A stretch of DNA of 64,000 nucleotides from Bacillota bacterium (lineage in GTDB: Bacteria; Bacillota; Clostridia; Acetivibrionales; JANLFN01), in contig JAEZTC010000016.1 in the NCBI GenBank assembly GCA_023421675.1, forward strand, positions 186,001-250,000. Direction: 5' to 3'. Each line of letters opens with the position of its first letter. Within the stretch, counting starts at the first letter, position 1. The position numbers were made by a program, and so were the translations under genes. The notes beneath the pieces were generated by a model. That model did not search any database. It was not told where the DNA came from and saw only the letters and a program-made list of their open reading frames with translations. Below are positions 52,316 through 61,772 of this stretch, piece by piece.

Positions 52316-53770
52316 ATGGGAATTAAAGATGAAATTCTATCTGAAATAGCTGGAAAAATTTCGGCCGCAGGGGGCACAGCTTATTATGTAGGAGGCTGTG
52401 TAAGGGATGAACTTTTAGGAAAAGAAAATAAAGATATAGATGTTGAAGTTCATGGTATCAGGCTGTGTGAACTTAAAGACATTTTGAGCCAATACGGGCT
52501 GGTAGATGAGGTGGGCAAAAGCTTTGGAATATTGATGATACATGGTGTTCCTTTCGATTTTGCACTTCCGAGGAAAGAAATTCTTGCAAAAATAAATAAA
52601 GATGTTGGTGAGGTAATAGTTCCATATGCATATAGCGATAGTGACCTTAAACTGATTGAATCATCTTATCCCGGATACACGATTAAAGTGAAGCCGGATC
52701 AAAAATTTTATCATACTGATTTCATAGTTATTCCAGACCCGTTTATGCCGCTTGAACAAGCGTCAAAAAGAAGAGATTTTACAATAAATTCACTTATGAA
52801 AAACATTCTGACTGGGGAAATCAAAGATTGCTGGGGAGGTCTCACAGATTTAAAAAACCAGGTAATAAGACATATTTGTGCAGAAACCTTCGTAGAGGAT
52901 TCCTTAAGGGTATTAAGAGCATGCCAGTTTGCTGCAAGACTTGAATTTTCCATTGCTCCAGAAACCTTGCAATTATGCAGAAGAATTGATTTAACGAACT
53001 TGCCGAGGGAAAGGGTTTATTCTGAAATTTTAAAAGCTTTAACAAAGGCAGTAAAACCTTCAATCGCATTTGGAGTAATGCGTGATATAGGGGTGATTAA
53101 ACAGCTTTTTCCAGAGCTTGAGGCACTGATAGGCTGTCCCCAAAATCCCAAATATCATCCAGAAGGGGATGTTTGGAATCATACAATGCTTGTTGTAGAT
53201 GCTGCGGCAAAACTCAGAGAGAAATCAAAAAATCCTGAAGTTTTCATGTTAGCCGCATTATTGCATGATACCGGTAAACCTCCTTGTACTGTGATTGTTG
53301 AAGGCAAAATTACTTCATATAATCACCATAACGTGGGTGTATCTGTAGCAACGGAATTCCTGAAAAGACTTACAAGTGATAAGAAACTAATTGAAGGTGT
53401 TTGCCGAATTGTTAAAAATCATATGAGACCATTGGATTTATACCCTAATGCATCAGATAAGGCAATCAGAAGACTGGCGGTTGAAGTAGATATAAATGAG
53501 ATTTTACTGATGGCGCAGGCTGATTCAATGGGGAAAGGCTCTGATTCGGATTATTTCACCAAAATCAGGTCATGGTTTGACACTAAAATTGCAGAAACCG
53601 GAGTAGACAAACAGATTAAACCATTGGTTACGGGAGAAGATTTAATAAATCTTGGCATGAAGCCGGGCAAGGAATTTAAATATATACTTTCCAGAGCATT
53701 TGATGAGCAGCTTGAGGGTAAAAGCAAGGAAGAAATACTGGGAACAATTGAACAAGAATTAACCAGATAA
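52316..53770 (+). CDS. HD-domain tRNA nucleotidyltransferase (CCA-adding type)
   Basis: The ATG at 52316 is behind AGGAATGAT and clear of the hydA terminator, giving 484 residues. The class II nucleotidyltransferase motif is YYVGGCVRDELLGKENKDIDVEVHG near residue 22. The RRDFTINSLM helix and the RNA-binding segment DSLRVLRACQFAARLEFSI follow. A C-terminal HD domain (HTMLVVDAA, LLHDTGKP) comes last. Such proteins add or repair the tRNA 3' CCA. As tRNA genes here encode CCA, repair is likely the main task. Confidence 0.88.
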   Translation: MGIKDEILSEIAGKISAAGGTAYYVGGCVRDELLGKENKDIDVEVHGIRLCELKDILSQYGLVDEVGKSFGILMIHGVPFDFALPRKEILAKINKDVGEVIVPYAYSDSDLKLIESSYPGYTIKVKPDQKFYHTDFIVIPDPFMPLEQASKRRDFTINSLMKNILTGEIKDCWGGLTDLKNQVIRHICAETFVEDSLRVLRACQFAARLEFSIAPETLQLCRRIDLTNLPRERVYSEILKALTKAVKPSIAFGVMRDIGVIKQLFPELEALIGCPQNPKYHPEGDVWNHTMLVVDAAAKLREKSKNPEVFMLAALLHDTGKPPCTVIVEGKITSYNHHNVGVSVATEFLKRLTSDKKLIEGVCRIVKNHMRPLDLYPNASDKAIRRLAVEVDINEILLMAQADSMGKGSDSDYFTKIRSWFDTKIAETGVDKQIKPLVTGEDLINLGMKPGKEFKYILSRAFDEQLEGKSKEEILGTIEQELTR

Positions 53771-53848
53771 AAGCTTCTAAGTATATTGACTAATTTATAC
53801 ACATAATATAACATTTTTTAAAAGCATGTGATTATCGGGGGTGTAGCA

Positions 53849-54622
53849 GTGTATCCACAGTTATTTAAACTTGGACCGGTAAGTGTTAACAGTTATGGTC
53901 TTATGATTGCCGTAGGATTTATTCTTGCGGTAGTGATGGCCAGGTATAGGGCTAAGAAACGTGATTTGAATGCTGACAGCATTTACAGCCTTGGGATTTT
54001 ATGTATAGTAGGCGGCTTTTTGGGTGCGAAGCTAGTATTCATAATAATTGAATTTAATAATATTTATAAAAACCCTTCAATACTACTGAATCTCTCTGAT
54101 GGTTTTGTTGTTTTCGGCGGTATTATAGGCGGCGTAATTACAGGATATATTTACTGCAGAATTAAAAAATTAGGCTTCTTGAAATACTTTGACCTGGCAG
54201 CGCCATCAATAGCACTGGCTCAAGGTTTTGGGAGAATAGGATGTTTTCTTGCCGGCTGTTGTTACGGACGGGAGACAGATTGGTCTTTAGGAGTTGTATT
54301 TACTGATACTCCTTTTGCTCCACATGGTGTAAGATTAATCCCGACCCAAATCTTTTCAAGTATTGGAGACTTTCTAATTACAGCAATACTATTGATATAC
54401 GCTAAGAGAAAAAGGGATTCAGGTAAGGTTGCAGGTCTTTACTTGATACTTTACAGTGTTGGAAGATTTATTATTGAGATATTCAGAAATGATCCAAGGG
54501 GCCACATAGGAGATTTGTCGACTTCTCAGCTGATTTCAATATTCACCTTGCTTTTGGGATTTGCATTGTATAATTTTGGCAAAGTACGTATGAAGTTTTT
54601 TAATAAACAAAAAAACTGTTAA
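53849..54622 (+). CDS. lgt: Prolipoprotein diacylglyceryl transferase
   Basis: GTG at 53849, preceded by GGGGGTG, is the preferred start and gives 257 residues; a GTG at 53828 is the alternative. The multi-helix membrane protein carries the Lgt signature GRIGCFLAGCCYGRETDW near residue 132, plus the conserved NSYGLM and PTQIFSS segments. It transfers diacylglyceryl to the lipobox cysteine of prolipoproteins such as the PstS in this window. DUF1638 follows after 30 bases. Confidence 0.95.
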   Translation: MYPQLFKLGPVSVNSYGLMIAVGFILAVVMARYRAKKRDLNADSIYSLGILCIVGGFLGAKLVFIIIEFNNIYKNPSILLNLSDGFVVFGGIIGGVITGYIYCRIKKLGFLKYFDLAAPSIALAQGFGRIGCFLAGCCYGRETDWSLGVVFTDTPFAPHGVRLIPTQIFSSIGDFLITAILLIYAKRKRDSGKVAGLYLILYSVGRFIIEIFRNDPRGHIGDLSTSQLISIFTLLLGFALYNFGKVRMKFFNKQKNC

Positions 54623-54652
54623 GTTTAGGAAAAACAGAGGTGGAAGGTCTGG

Positions 54653-55396
54653 ATGAAATTCAAGCTGATATGCTGTGAGGTATTAATGAGGGAAGCCTGC
54701 AGATTAATTGCAGATTGCCCGCACACTATAAATCCTGAGTTTACGCCGAAGGGTGCGCATGAGAATTCTTCAAAGCTGCATGATATAATTCAGACAGCTG
54801 TTGAAAATGCTTCGGAAAAAGGTGAATATGACGCTATATTGCTTGGCTTCGGACTATGCGGAAATGCACTGGTGGATATAGCTTCGTCGGGTATCCCACT
54901 AGTAATTCCCCGTGCTCATGATTGCTGTACAATTTTTCTTGGTTCAAGGGAATTATTCAAACAGTACTTTAGCCACAATCCCAGTATGGAATGGAGTTCC
55001 GCCGGTTATATGGAAAGGGGCGATTCATACCTCCGTGAAGGTTCTGTAGGGAAAATGATGGGGCTGGACAAATCTTATGAGCAGTTGGAGGCTGAATATG
55101 GCAGTGAAAATGCGGCTTTTATATGGGAAACCCTTTATCCTGAACAGCATTCCTCTGAAATGATTTATATAAATATCCATGGAACAGAAAACTCAGGTTA
55201 TTTGGAAAAGTTTAAAGACCTTGCTTCAGAAACAAACCGGTCTGTAAAAATTATAAATGGTGATATGAGACTTTTAAAGGGCTTACTCTATGGCGAATGG
55301 AATACTGATGAGTATCTGATAATCAATCCTGCCGAAAAAATTCAGGGGGTTTATGATTATGATCAGGTAATCACTACTATTACTTCAAGCAATTGA
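54653..55396 (+). CDS. DUF1638 protein
   Basis: This 247-residue protein matches the DUF1638 family: an N-terminal LICCEVLMREACRLIADCPHTINPEF, then YDAILLGFGLCGNALVDIASSGIPLVIPRAHDCCTIFLGSRELF. Conserved His and Cys residues suggest a metal or ligand site. Family members often neighbour corrinoid methyltransferases, but none is seen here and the function is unknown. AGGTGGAAGG precedes the ATG. It may be co-transcribed with lgt. Confidence 0.85.
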   Translation: MKFKLICCEVLMREACRLIADCPHTINPEFTPKGAHENSSKLHDIIQTAVENASEKGEYDAILLGFGLCGNALVDIASSGIPLVIPRAHDCCTIFLGSRELFKQYFSHNPSMEWSSAGYMERGDSYLREGSVGKMMGLDKSYEQLEAEYGSENAAFIWETLYPEQHSSEMIYINIHGTENSGYLEKFKDLASETNRSVKIINGDMRLLKGLLYGEWNTDEYLIINPAEKIQGVYDYDQVITTITSSN

Positions 55397-55435
55397 AAGC
55401 CAGTACTTCCAACTGCTTGAAGCAATATATGAGAA

Positions 55436-56890
55436 TTATTCTATTTCAGCACTATAGGTGAAGGCTGCTCCGTCAGCAGTCTTGTCGGTATTAGAAGATA
55501 CAAGACATACCTCTTCGTATATATTTCCAAAGGATTCGCAGGAGTATCTTACTGCTTTGCTTTCATCATAATTCAAATCTATAACCTCATAGGATGAACT
55601 TCCTCTTTTCCTTCTTACGGCTTTGAGACCGAATCTTGTATTACCCTTGGCTTTTATAGTTATTTTCAGGGTCTTTCCGTAAAATTCGGGTCTGAACATC
55701 TGATAGCTGGATGAAAGATGGCTTAGTTTATCTGTACTGTATTCATAAGGGAATTTTTCAGCAATACTCTTTATTGATGCATGGCTGTTCCATAGATATC
55801 CTTCCTTATAGAACTGTGTCGGATTAATATTATAGGCCATAAATCTGCTGTAGACGGTTCCTAGATCTTCTTCTTTATAAAGAGTTTTTATAGTACTATC
55901 TATTGCGTTGACGCTATTCCTGTATTTTGTTGCTTGTGTATCCCATATGCGTTTTATTGTTTGATATCCGCCCCAGTTTTCAGACAAATACTTTACAAAG
56001 ATAACCCCACTGTAGCTGCTTTCGTCCAAAGGCCTGTCTGGTGCCGACATTATTCTGTCAAGATACTGGATATAATCATTTACACCGTCATAAACCTCGT
56101 CTTCATTCCAGGTTGCAGATGCTTCTTTCCACCATGTATCAGCATCAACATTGTATGTGTTTTGAACAGCATGGAAGAATTCATGCGCAACAGTGACCCT
56201 CATACAGTCAAGAGCAGGTTCTCTGAAGCCTTTCTCATGTGAATAGCTATTGTCTATGCTTATTTTACTTGATGATGTCTTTGGACCGTTTCTTTGATTA
56301 AAATAGCTGACTGGGAAAGTTATACCGTATTTTCCGCTTAGATCATACACATTTACATCCATATACTTTTTCCCGGAATCCAAAACAGGAGTTCTGAAGC
56401 CTCTTTCGGAACAGGTGATTTGCTTTACACTATCAAAGGACTCACCAATAGCTTCAATATAGTCAGGAACCCCATCTCGATTTGTGTCATATTCCGAAAC
56501 GGCATGTTCACCCCTTAGTGTATAGTGAATCTTAAAGAAACCGCTTGGACTCATATATTCCTTGTCTAACGCAGGGATAGCTGTAGAAAGGTATGCACGT
56601 GCTTTTTCAACTATATCTCTTTTTGAATCCCTTTTCCTGACGTACCTGGTTATTTCCTCAACAATTGTGGTTCCGCTTTTAATTGGAGCCAGGTTTGTGT
56701 ATTCATCGGGCAGTCTGTTCTTGTCAAAAATTGAATATAAGTATAAAAGTATTCTGTTATGCTCATCGATTGTACCGCCTCTGAAATTACTTGCTATAAC
56801 ATCTTCGAAGGAAGGGGGTGCAACCTTTGGAACCGGATTTTTTTGTGTTTGATTATTTGTATAGGGATAATAATAATTCCATCTAATCAT
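55436..56890 (-). CDS. HExxH zinc metalloprotease-like protein
   Basis: This 484-residue protein has the zinc motif H236-E-F-F-H240 in VTVAHEFFHAVQNTY and a following WWKEASATWNEDEVYDG segment that can supply the third ligand. It resembles the putative metalloproteases known as the MXAN_6640 family. The ~100 C-terminal residues look like a beta-sandwich. No signal peptide is evident; the N-terminus begins with a Tyr/Asn-rich stretch. How it would reach an extracellular substrate is unclear. GGAGGCAATT precedes the ATG. Confidence 0.8.
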   Translation of the reverse strand: MIRWNYYYPYTNNQTQKNPVPKVAPPSFEDVIASNFRGGTIDEHNRILLYLYSIFDKNRLPDEYTNLAPIKSGTTIVEEITRYVRKRDSKRDIVEKARAYLSTAIPALDKEYMSPSGFFKIHYTLRGEHAVSEYDTNRDGVPDYIEAIGESFDSVKQITCSERGFRTPVLDSGKKYMDVNVYDLSGKYGITFPVSYFNQRNGPKTSSSKISIDNSYSHEKGFREPALDCMRVTVAHEFFHAVQNTYNVDADTWWKEASATWNEDEVYDGVNDYIQYLDRIMSAPDRPLDESSYSGVIFVKYLSENWGGYQTIKRIWDTQATKYRNSVNAIDSTIKTLYKEEDLGTVYSRFMAYNINPTQFYKEGYLWNSHASIKSIAEKFPYEYSTDKLSHLSSSYQMFRPEFYGKTLKITIKAKGNTRFGLKAVRRKRGSSSYEVIDLNYDESKAVRYSCESFGNIYEEVCLVSSNTDKTADGAAFTYSAEIE

Positions 56891-56988
56891 AATTGCCTCC
56901 GGAATATAAATACTGCCATAAAACTGGTATTACATAATATGACCTTTGACAGAACTATGTTACCTAAACATCAAGCTGTCACCAGAGT

Positions 56989-57021
56989 AAAAATAAAAAG
57001 CCCTGCAAAATTTGCAAGGCT
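56989..57021 (-). terminator. Terminator of the DUF1015 gene
   Basis: Read on the minus strand, AGCCTTGCAA pairs with TTGCAGGGCT (one G-U) and is followed by TTTTATTT. Confidence 0.85.
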
Positions 57022-57044
57022 CTGGTTTATGTCTGATCTATTAA

Positions 57045-58391
57045 TTATTTTATTATTTTTCTGCACTCCAGGTAATACCTTTTTTCTTCGGCTTCACCCA
57101 TTGAAAAGGTCTTTCTGGGAAGTGCACCTTCCATAATAACTGTTTTATACAAGTCCTCTTTTTTCATTGAAGGAAGCAGAAACCCTATGCAGTTTGGTTT
57201 GGAACCCAGTGAAATAACTGTTTCATTACCGTGGATATAATCAATTTTAACTTCAGGATTATTCTTTATATAATCATCCAGGTAAACCTGAAGAGTTCCA
57301 ACCTCCAGAGTCAATTCCGGGTTTTCAACAACAATTATACCCTGACCGTCGGATGTTACATAAGGTATTACATGATGATTTGAAAGCTTGTTTAGCTCGT
57401 TAGCCTCTGAAATAAGGGAATTACGGTCAACAACCGGTTTGATTGAAACCTTTGTACCGTAGAAATCCTGCAATTTCTTCATCAGATCATCGGGTGAAAC
57501 ATTGAATACCACTCTGTGTATTGGTTCAAATTGGAGTCCTTCATCATGTACGTTAACAAGCTCTACAAGTGCAAACCTTGCAGGATGCTCATCAATTTCG
57601 CTTTGTGGTAAAGTTTTCTTTATGTTTTCCCAGTGCCCTTTTGCAGCAGCAAGAGAATGGTTGCCATCACCAACAGCAAATAATAGGACTCCCTTATCAC
57701 TTCCTGCCTTGTATTTAACTTCAAAATCAGAAGGCGAAGCTAATTTTGTAAGTGCATCTATTATACCTGAAATACTTTTATCATCACTGATTTTATAACC
57801 CTTTAAATATCCGCCATTCATCATCAATTCAAAGTCATATATTTTTTCAAACTGAGAAACCCGTTCAGCTAATGGCTCGATTACAGTTTTTTCCCTGTCA
57901 TCAATAAGTATCATTATGTGCGGAAGCTCAACCGGGGCATTTTCCCTTATTTTTATTCTTGGAGGCAGCCTGTCTACAACAGTTTGTTCTGTCGCTCTTA
58001 TAAGTGACTGGGAACCTTTGTTATAGTCATACTTTTCCAGATCAACGGCAATAATCAAGCCCTTCCTTGATTTGGTGTGAGAGGTAGCTCTGTCCACCAG
58101 TACAAAGAATGAACCGTCATTACACAAAATATTATCTGTAAAGTATTCCTTCATTTTATTATTAATTGCGTCTATTTTGTTAGCTTTGTCTATTTTTTCA
58201 AGATACACCTCGGGAAAAATCATGTGAAGTGTGGAAGGCTCATCCCCCACAAGTTCTTCAACCTTATTCCAGTATTCAGGCTGGGAGGTATATTGATCAC
58301 AGGCCACAACAGACCACTTGCTAAGATTGGCTTTTTTACAGGGAAGTAATATCTCAGGTATACATACACCTACATCTTTGGCACATTTCAT
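57045..58391 (-). CDS. DUF1015-family protein
   Basis: This 448-residue cytosolic protein matches DUF1015 in length and in segments such as SVVACDQYTSQPEYW near residue 27 and DGNHSLAAAKGHWENIK near 245. The latter resembles the ParB/sulfiredoxin-like phosphotransfer loop. Biochemical function is not established; some relatives sit near serine-biosynthesis genes, which are not seen here. It has its own promoter and terminator, so it is monocistronic. Confidence 0.85.
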   Translation of the reverse strand: MKCAKDVGVCIPEILLPCKKANLSKWSVVACDQYTSQPEYWNKVEELVGDEPSTLHMIFPEVYLEKIDKANKIDAINNKMKEYFTDNILCNDGSFFVLVDRATSHTKSRKGLIIAVDLEKYDYNKGSQSLIRATEQTVVDRLPPRIKIRENAPVELPHIMILIDDREKTVIEPLAERVSQFEKIYDFELMMNGGYLKGYKISDDKSISGIIDALTKLASPSDFEVKYKAGSDKGVLLFAVGDGNHSLAAAKGHWENIKKTLPQSEIDEHPARFALVELVNVHDEGLQFEPIHRVVFNVSPDDLMKKLQDFYGTKVSIKPVVDRNSLISEANELNKLSNHHVIPYVTSDGQGIIVVENPELTLEVGTLQVYLDDYIKNNPEVKIDYIHGNETVISLGSKPNCIGFLLPSMKKEDLYKTVIMEGALPRKTFSMGEAEEKRYYLECRKIIK

Positions 58392-58740
58392 TTCGTATAA
58401 ACCCCTTTTATTAAATAATTAATTATAATAATTTACTTTCTGATTGTACTATTCAAATTCTATATGAAATTAAAAATGCAGTCAAACCACATATTTACAT
58501 GTATATGAATTGCCGCTTTGGCAGATTTTATTTATTGTATATTTGAATTAAGAAAGATTAATGCATGTATTCCTATATAGAATGAATTATTTATTTTATT
58601 TATGAAATACTATAAATATCGCAAACAGTATAACAATTTGAAAATAATAATTCAAATAAGGCTCACTTTGTAATATTGTACGGCTTAATAAAAGAAGTAT
58701 CTGTAACAAGTATTTGAAGATTTTTAAGTGGGAGAAGCCG
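58392..58740. other. Divergent intergenic region, DUF1015 / PRC-barrel genes
   Basis: On the minus strand TTGACT and TAGAAT are separated by 17 bases (58457-58485), a good promoter for the DUF1015 gene. No clear promoter towards the PRC-barrel gene, no ORF and no stable RNA structure were found. Confidence 0.6.
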
Positions 58741-59268
58741 ATGGAAAAGTACAGTGAGATAATTGGATTACCTGTTATATGCGCCAGCGGAGGAAAAAAC
58801 ATCGGTATTGTAAAAGATGTTCTTTTCTGCCCTGAATCAAAAGAAGTTAAAGCACTGCTGCTTGAACAGAAAGGGATTAGGGTTAAAAAAAGAATAATTC
58901 TGCTTAAAGATGTAATAAACATCGGACGGGATGCTGTTATGGTTGAAGACAATAAGAGTATAGCAGAAATGTCTAAAGCTGAAAAAACCGGTGAATTGGG
59001 TAAACGTGGTTTAGTCAGGGGATTGAATGTTTTTTCCCGTGATGGAGATAATATCGGAACGGTTGAAGATGTTATTTTTGATTCTGTAACAGGACATATT
59101 GAAGGATTGGAAATAACAGACGGCATCTTTCAGGATATAATCAACGGGCGCAAAATTGTTCCGGTAATAGGCAGAGTTGAATTCGGAAGTGAAAACATAA
59201 TTCTTGATAGGGAAGCAATTGAGGAGATTATAGAGACGGGCGGCGGAATTAAAAAACTGCTTGATTAA
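58741..59268 (+). CDS. PRC-barrel domain protein
   Basis: The ATG at 58741 follows GTGGGAGAA; an in-frame codon nine positions earlier is less likely. The 175-residue protein contains two PRC-barrel repeats: SEIIGLPVICASGGKNIGIVKDVLF near the N-terminus and RGLNVFSRDGDNIGTVEDVIFDSVTGHIEGLEITDG near 95-130. These small beta-barrels mediate RNA or protein contacts, as in RimM and photosynthetic reaction centres. In Firmicutes such proteins often link to sporulation or stress; the role here is unknown. A YtxH-like gene follows after 32 bases. Confidence 0.85.
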   Translation: MEKYSEIIGLPVICASGGKNIGIVKDVLFCPESKEVKALLLEQKGIRVKKRIILLKDVINIGRDAVMVEDNKSIAEMSKAEKTGELGKRGLVRGLNVFSRDGDNIGTVEDVIFDSVTGHIEGLEITDGIFQDIINGRKIVPVIGRVEFGSENIILDREAIEEIIETGGGIKKLLD

Positions 59269-59300
59269 AAATAATATTAATTAATAAAAGGAGAGATTGT

Positions 59301-59480
59301 ATGCATACTGGTTTTACTAGAGGATTAATAATTGGAAGTGTTGTTGGGGCTGCAATAGGGACAATGGTAAGCCCACAGGTGATTAACAATAAGACAAGAA
59401 AAAGAATGATGAGAACAGGAAGACATCTGATGAAAAGATCAAGCCATATGCTTGGCGACGTAATTGATGTTTTCAGATGA
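59301..59480 (+). CDS. Small glycine-zipper (YtxH-like) protein
   Basis: This 59-residue ORF is preceded by AAAAGGAGAG. It has an N-terminal hydrophobic glycine-zipper helix (GLIIGSVVGAAIGTMVSP) and a strongly basic tail (NNKTRKRMMRTGRHLMKRSSH), as in YtxH/YtzK-like general-stress proteins. It is probably co-transcribed with the PRC-barrel gene, and a strong terminator follows its stop. Confidence 0.82.
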   Translation: MHTGFTRGLIIGSVVGAAIGTMVSPQVINNKTRKRMMRTGRHLMKRSSHMLGDVIDVFR

Positions 59481-59492
59481 TCCCGGGTATTT

Positions 59493-59520
59493 AAAAGACT
59501 GGAGCAATCCAGTCTTTTTC
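59493..59520 (+). terminator. Terminator of the PRC-barrel operon
   Basis: AAAAGACTGGA pairs perfectly with TCCAGTCTTTT across four bases, followed by further Ts. Confidence 0.9.
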
Positions 59521-59566
59521 ATTAGAACAGTTTTTATATCAACTATATTTAATAAGGATGAAGCAA

Positions 59567-60616
59567 ATGCAGCAACGCAAAAAACGAATCTTTTATATAA
59601 TTATAACTGTTGTAATAATTCTGGTTCTAATATTTCTATATACCTTCATGGGAAAACTTGCAAAAATATTCTCACCCTTTTTCATGGCAATAATTATTGC
59701 ATATCTTATTAAGCCATTTGTTTTAAGGCTTCAAAAGCATCATATAAATGCAGGAGTTTCTATATTGCTTGTCTATCTATTTTTTATATTTATTACCGGG
59801 ATAACCGTTATTTTTCTTGTTCCTGAACTCATAAACAATATAAGGGACCTTATTAATACACTTCCATCTATAACAGAAGATTATAAAGGGATGTTTGATA
59901 ATCTTCTGTCTTGGATAAGATCAAGCAAATGGCCGCCTGAAGTTAAGAATGCAATATTTGAACAAATTCAGAATGGTATAAGCATAGCTCAGGGGTTTGT
60001 TGGAAATTCACTAAAGAAAGCACTTGATATGCTTATTGAAACTGTTACTATTATCTATAACCTTACACTTGCGGCTTTTATTGCTTATTATCTGGTTAAG
60101 GACGGACAAAAAATAAGGGATAAAGCACTGTCGTTAACTCCGCGGAAATGGAGGGAGAAGCTTACTAAAACCGGAAGAGACATAAACAAGGTAATGTCGA
60201 GTTTCATTCAGGGACAGCTGTTAGATGCTTTTATTGTTGGAATACTTGAAACAATAGGTCTCATCATAGCGGGAGTAAAATACCCGGTTGTATTAGGGCT
60301 TGTTGGTGGTCTTTCAAATATAATTCCTTATTTCGGTCCATTTATCGGAGTAATACCTGCTCTGGCTGTTTCATTGACACAATCTATTACCAAAGCTGTG
60401 ATTACAATAGCGATTTTTGTTGGTGTTCAGCAGCTTGACAGTTCATTTATATCGTCGAAAATTATAGAAGGTAAACTGGGGATGCATCCCCTAACTACAA
60501 TAATTGTTGTACTTATTGGCGGTGAGTTTTTTGGCATAGTAGGTATGCTTATAGCTGTGCCTGTAGCGGCTATTATAAAAATTATAATCAAACGGATTGT
60601 TGAAGAGATTGTATAA
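59567..60616 (+). CDS. AI-2E-family transporter (YtvI-like)
   Basis: I prefer the ATG at 59567, behind AAGGATG (59558 is an alternative), giving 349 residues. About eight membrane helices are visible, with the family pattern of paired N-terminal helices, a long amphipathic middle (LVPELINNIRDLINTLPSITEDYKGMF) and the C-terminal GGLSNIIPYFGPFIGVIPAL segment. The family exports small molecules or sodium; autoinducer-2 transport is proven for few members, so substrate is open. Confidence 0.88.
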   Translation: MQQRKKRIFYIIITVVIILVLIFLYTFMGKLAKIFSPFFMAIIIAYLIKPFVLRLQKHHINAGVSILLVYLFFIFITGITVIFLVPELINNIRDLINTLPSITEDYKGMFDNLLSWIRSSKWPPEVKNAIFEQIQNGISIAQGFVGNSLKKALDMLIETVTIIYNLTLAAFIAYYLVKDGQKIRDKALSLTPRKWREKLTKTGRDINKVMSSFIQGQLLDAFIVGILETIGLIIAGVKYPVVLGLVGGLSNIIPYFGPFIGVIPALAVSLTQSITKAVITIAIFVGVQQLDSSFISSKIIEGKLGMHPLTTIIVVLIGGEFFGIVGMLIAVPVAAIIKIIIKRIVEEIV

Positions 60617-60647
60617 AGACCTGAATATACAAAAATAAAAGATTTCC

Positions 60648-60677
60648 AAAAATGTTTTATATAAAGACATTTTTTTG
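60648..60677 (+). terminator. Terminator of the AI-2E-family gene
   Basis: AAAAATGT pairs with ACATTTTT across an 11-base loop and continues into Ts. Confidence 0.7.
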
Positions 60678-60725
60678 CTATAATTATGTGTTGTACTAAT
60701 AATATAGCATGGGAGTTTATTTTGT

Positions 60726-61646
60726 ATGATTAACAGGTTAAGGGCTGCATCCGGGAATGTGCAGTGCATGAAAAGGATCTTGCTGCACGAATACCTTATG
60801 GGTACGCTGCTCATCCAGGCTTCAGTAAGACTTGCAATAAAGGGCTGCTTCAATGAATGGTTTTTTGCATTTTTAGGTGTTTTCGCTGCATATTCCATAC
60901 TTATTTATTATGGAATAAAAACTTCATCATTGATTATTAATAAAATAAGACTTTTTTCAAATCTTGTAGTAATGTTTTTTGCATATTCAAGTACAAAATA
61001 TACAGTTCCTGTCTTTTTTGGGGACTATACATATGATGCCAAACTTACAGCTATTGACAAAAGTATATTTGGGACAGATCTGAGCCATAGCGCCCAGGAT
61101 ATATACAGCCCTATTCTGACTGATCTGATGAGTACGGGCTATATGTCATATTATGTGGTAATAGCCACAACCTTCCTTTATTTTGGCTTTTTATCCTCTA
61201 TCGAAAAATTCTGCAAATACTGCATGGGATTCTTTATTGTATTTGGAACAGGTATAATTTTTTATTCCATAATCCCAGCAGTAGGACCTTATGTATATTA
61301 CAAGGGTACATATGTAAAAGAGCTTACTGGTGGATTCCTTACTGAACTGAATAATATTGTTGTACAATCCGGTAGTGCTAAATTTGACGTTTTCCCAAGC
61401 CTACATATGGGGGTTAGCCTCTTTATATTACTCTTCTTGTTCTTTAACGCAAGAAAAGGCTTTTATACTTTTGTAATTCCGTTTTTGTTCCTGATATCTT
61501 CTACAATTTATTTAAGATATCATTATTTTATAGATTTGATATGTGGTGCATTACTCAGTATAATAGTTTTTGTCCTGATAAGTTGGGTGTTTAAAAAATA
61601 CACTCCTGATATTCTTCAAAAGGAAGAAATAACGGTTCACAGTTGA
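60726..61646 (+). CDS. PAP2-type membrane phosphatase (Aur1/Ipt1-like)
   Basis: This 306-residue membrane protein has six or more helices and the PAP2_3 phosphatase motifs FPSLHMGVSLFILL near residue 222 and YLRYHYFIDLICGALL near 260. Both catalytic histidines are present. An SIIPAVGPYVYY segment precedes them. It probably dephosphorylates or transfers a lipid-phosphate head group at the outer membrane face. The substrate is unknown. It lies 110 bases after the AI-2E-family gene with a terminator between, so it is likely separate. Confidence 0.87.
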   Translation: MINRLRAASGNVQCMKRILLHEYLMGTLLIQASVRLAIKGCFNEWFFAFLGVFAAYSILIYYGIKTSSLIINKIRLFSNLVVMFFAYSSTKYTVPVFFGDYTYDAKLTAIDKSIFGTDLSHSAQDIYSPILTDLMSTGYMSYYVVIATTFLYFGFLSSIEKFCKYCMGFFIVFGTGIIFYSIIPAVGPYVYYKGTYVKELTGGFLTELNNIVVQSGSAKFDVFPSLHMGVSLFILLFLFFNARKGFYTFVIPFLFLISSTIYLRYHYFIDLICGALLSIIVFVLISWVFKKYTPDILQKEEITVHS

Positions 61647-61772
61647 CATGAAAGTATTCATTATATATATTAAGAAATATCACAAACAGGGAATATTAAA
61701 TGTTATAAAAGACAAATAATTCAAATAGCAATATGCAGAATATATATACAGATGGGGAGAAGGAGAATTTCA

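Noticed and set aside
59464..59712. 82-codon ORF overlapping the YtxH-like gene and the AI-2E-family gene
   Set aside because: It spans a strong terminator and overlaps two better-supported genes in other frames.
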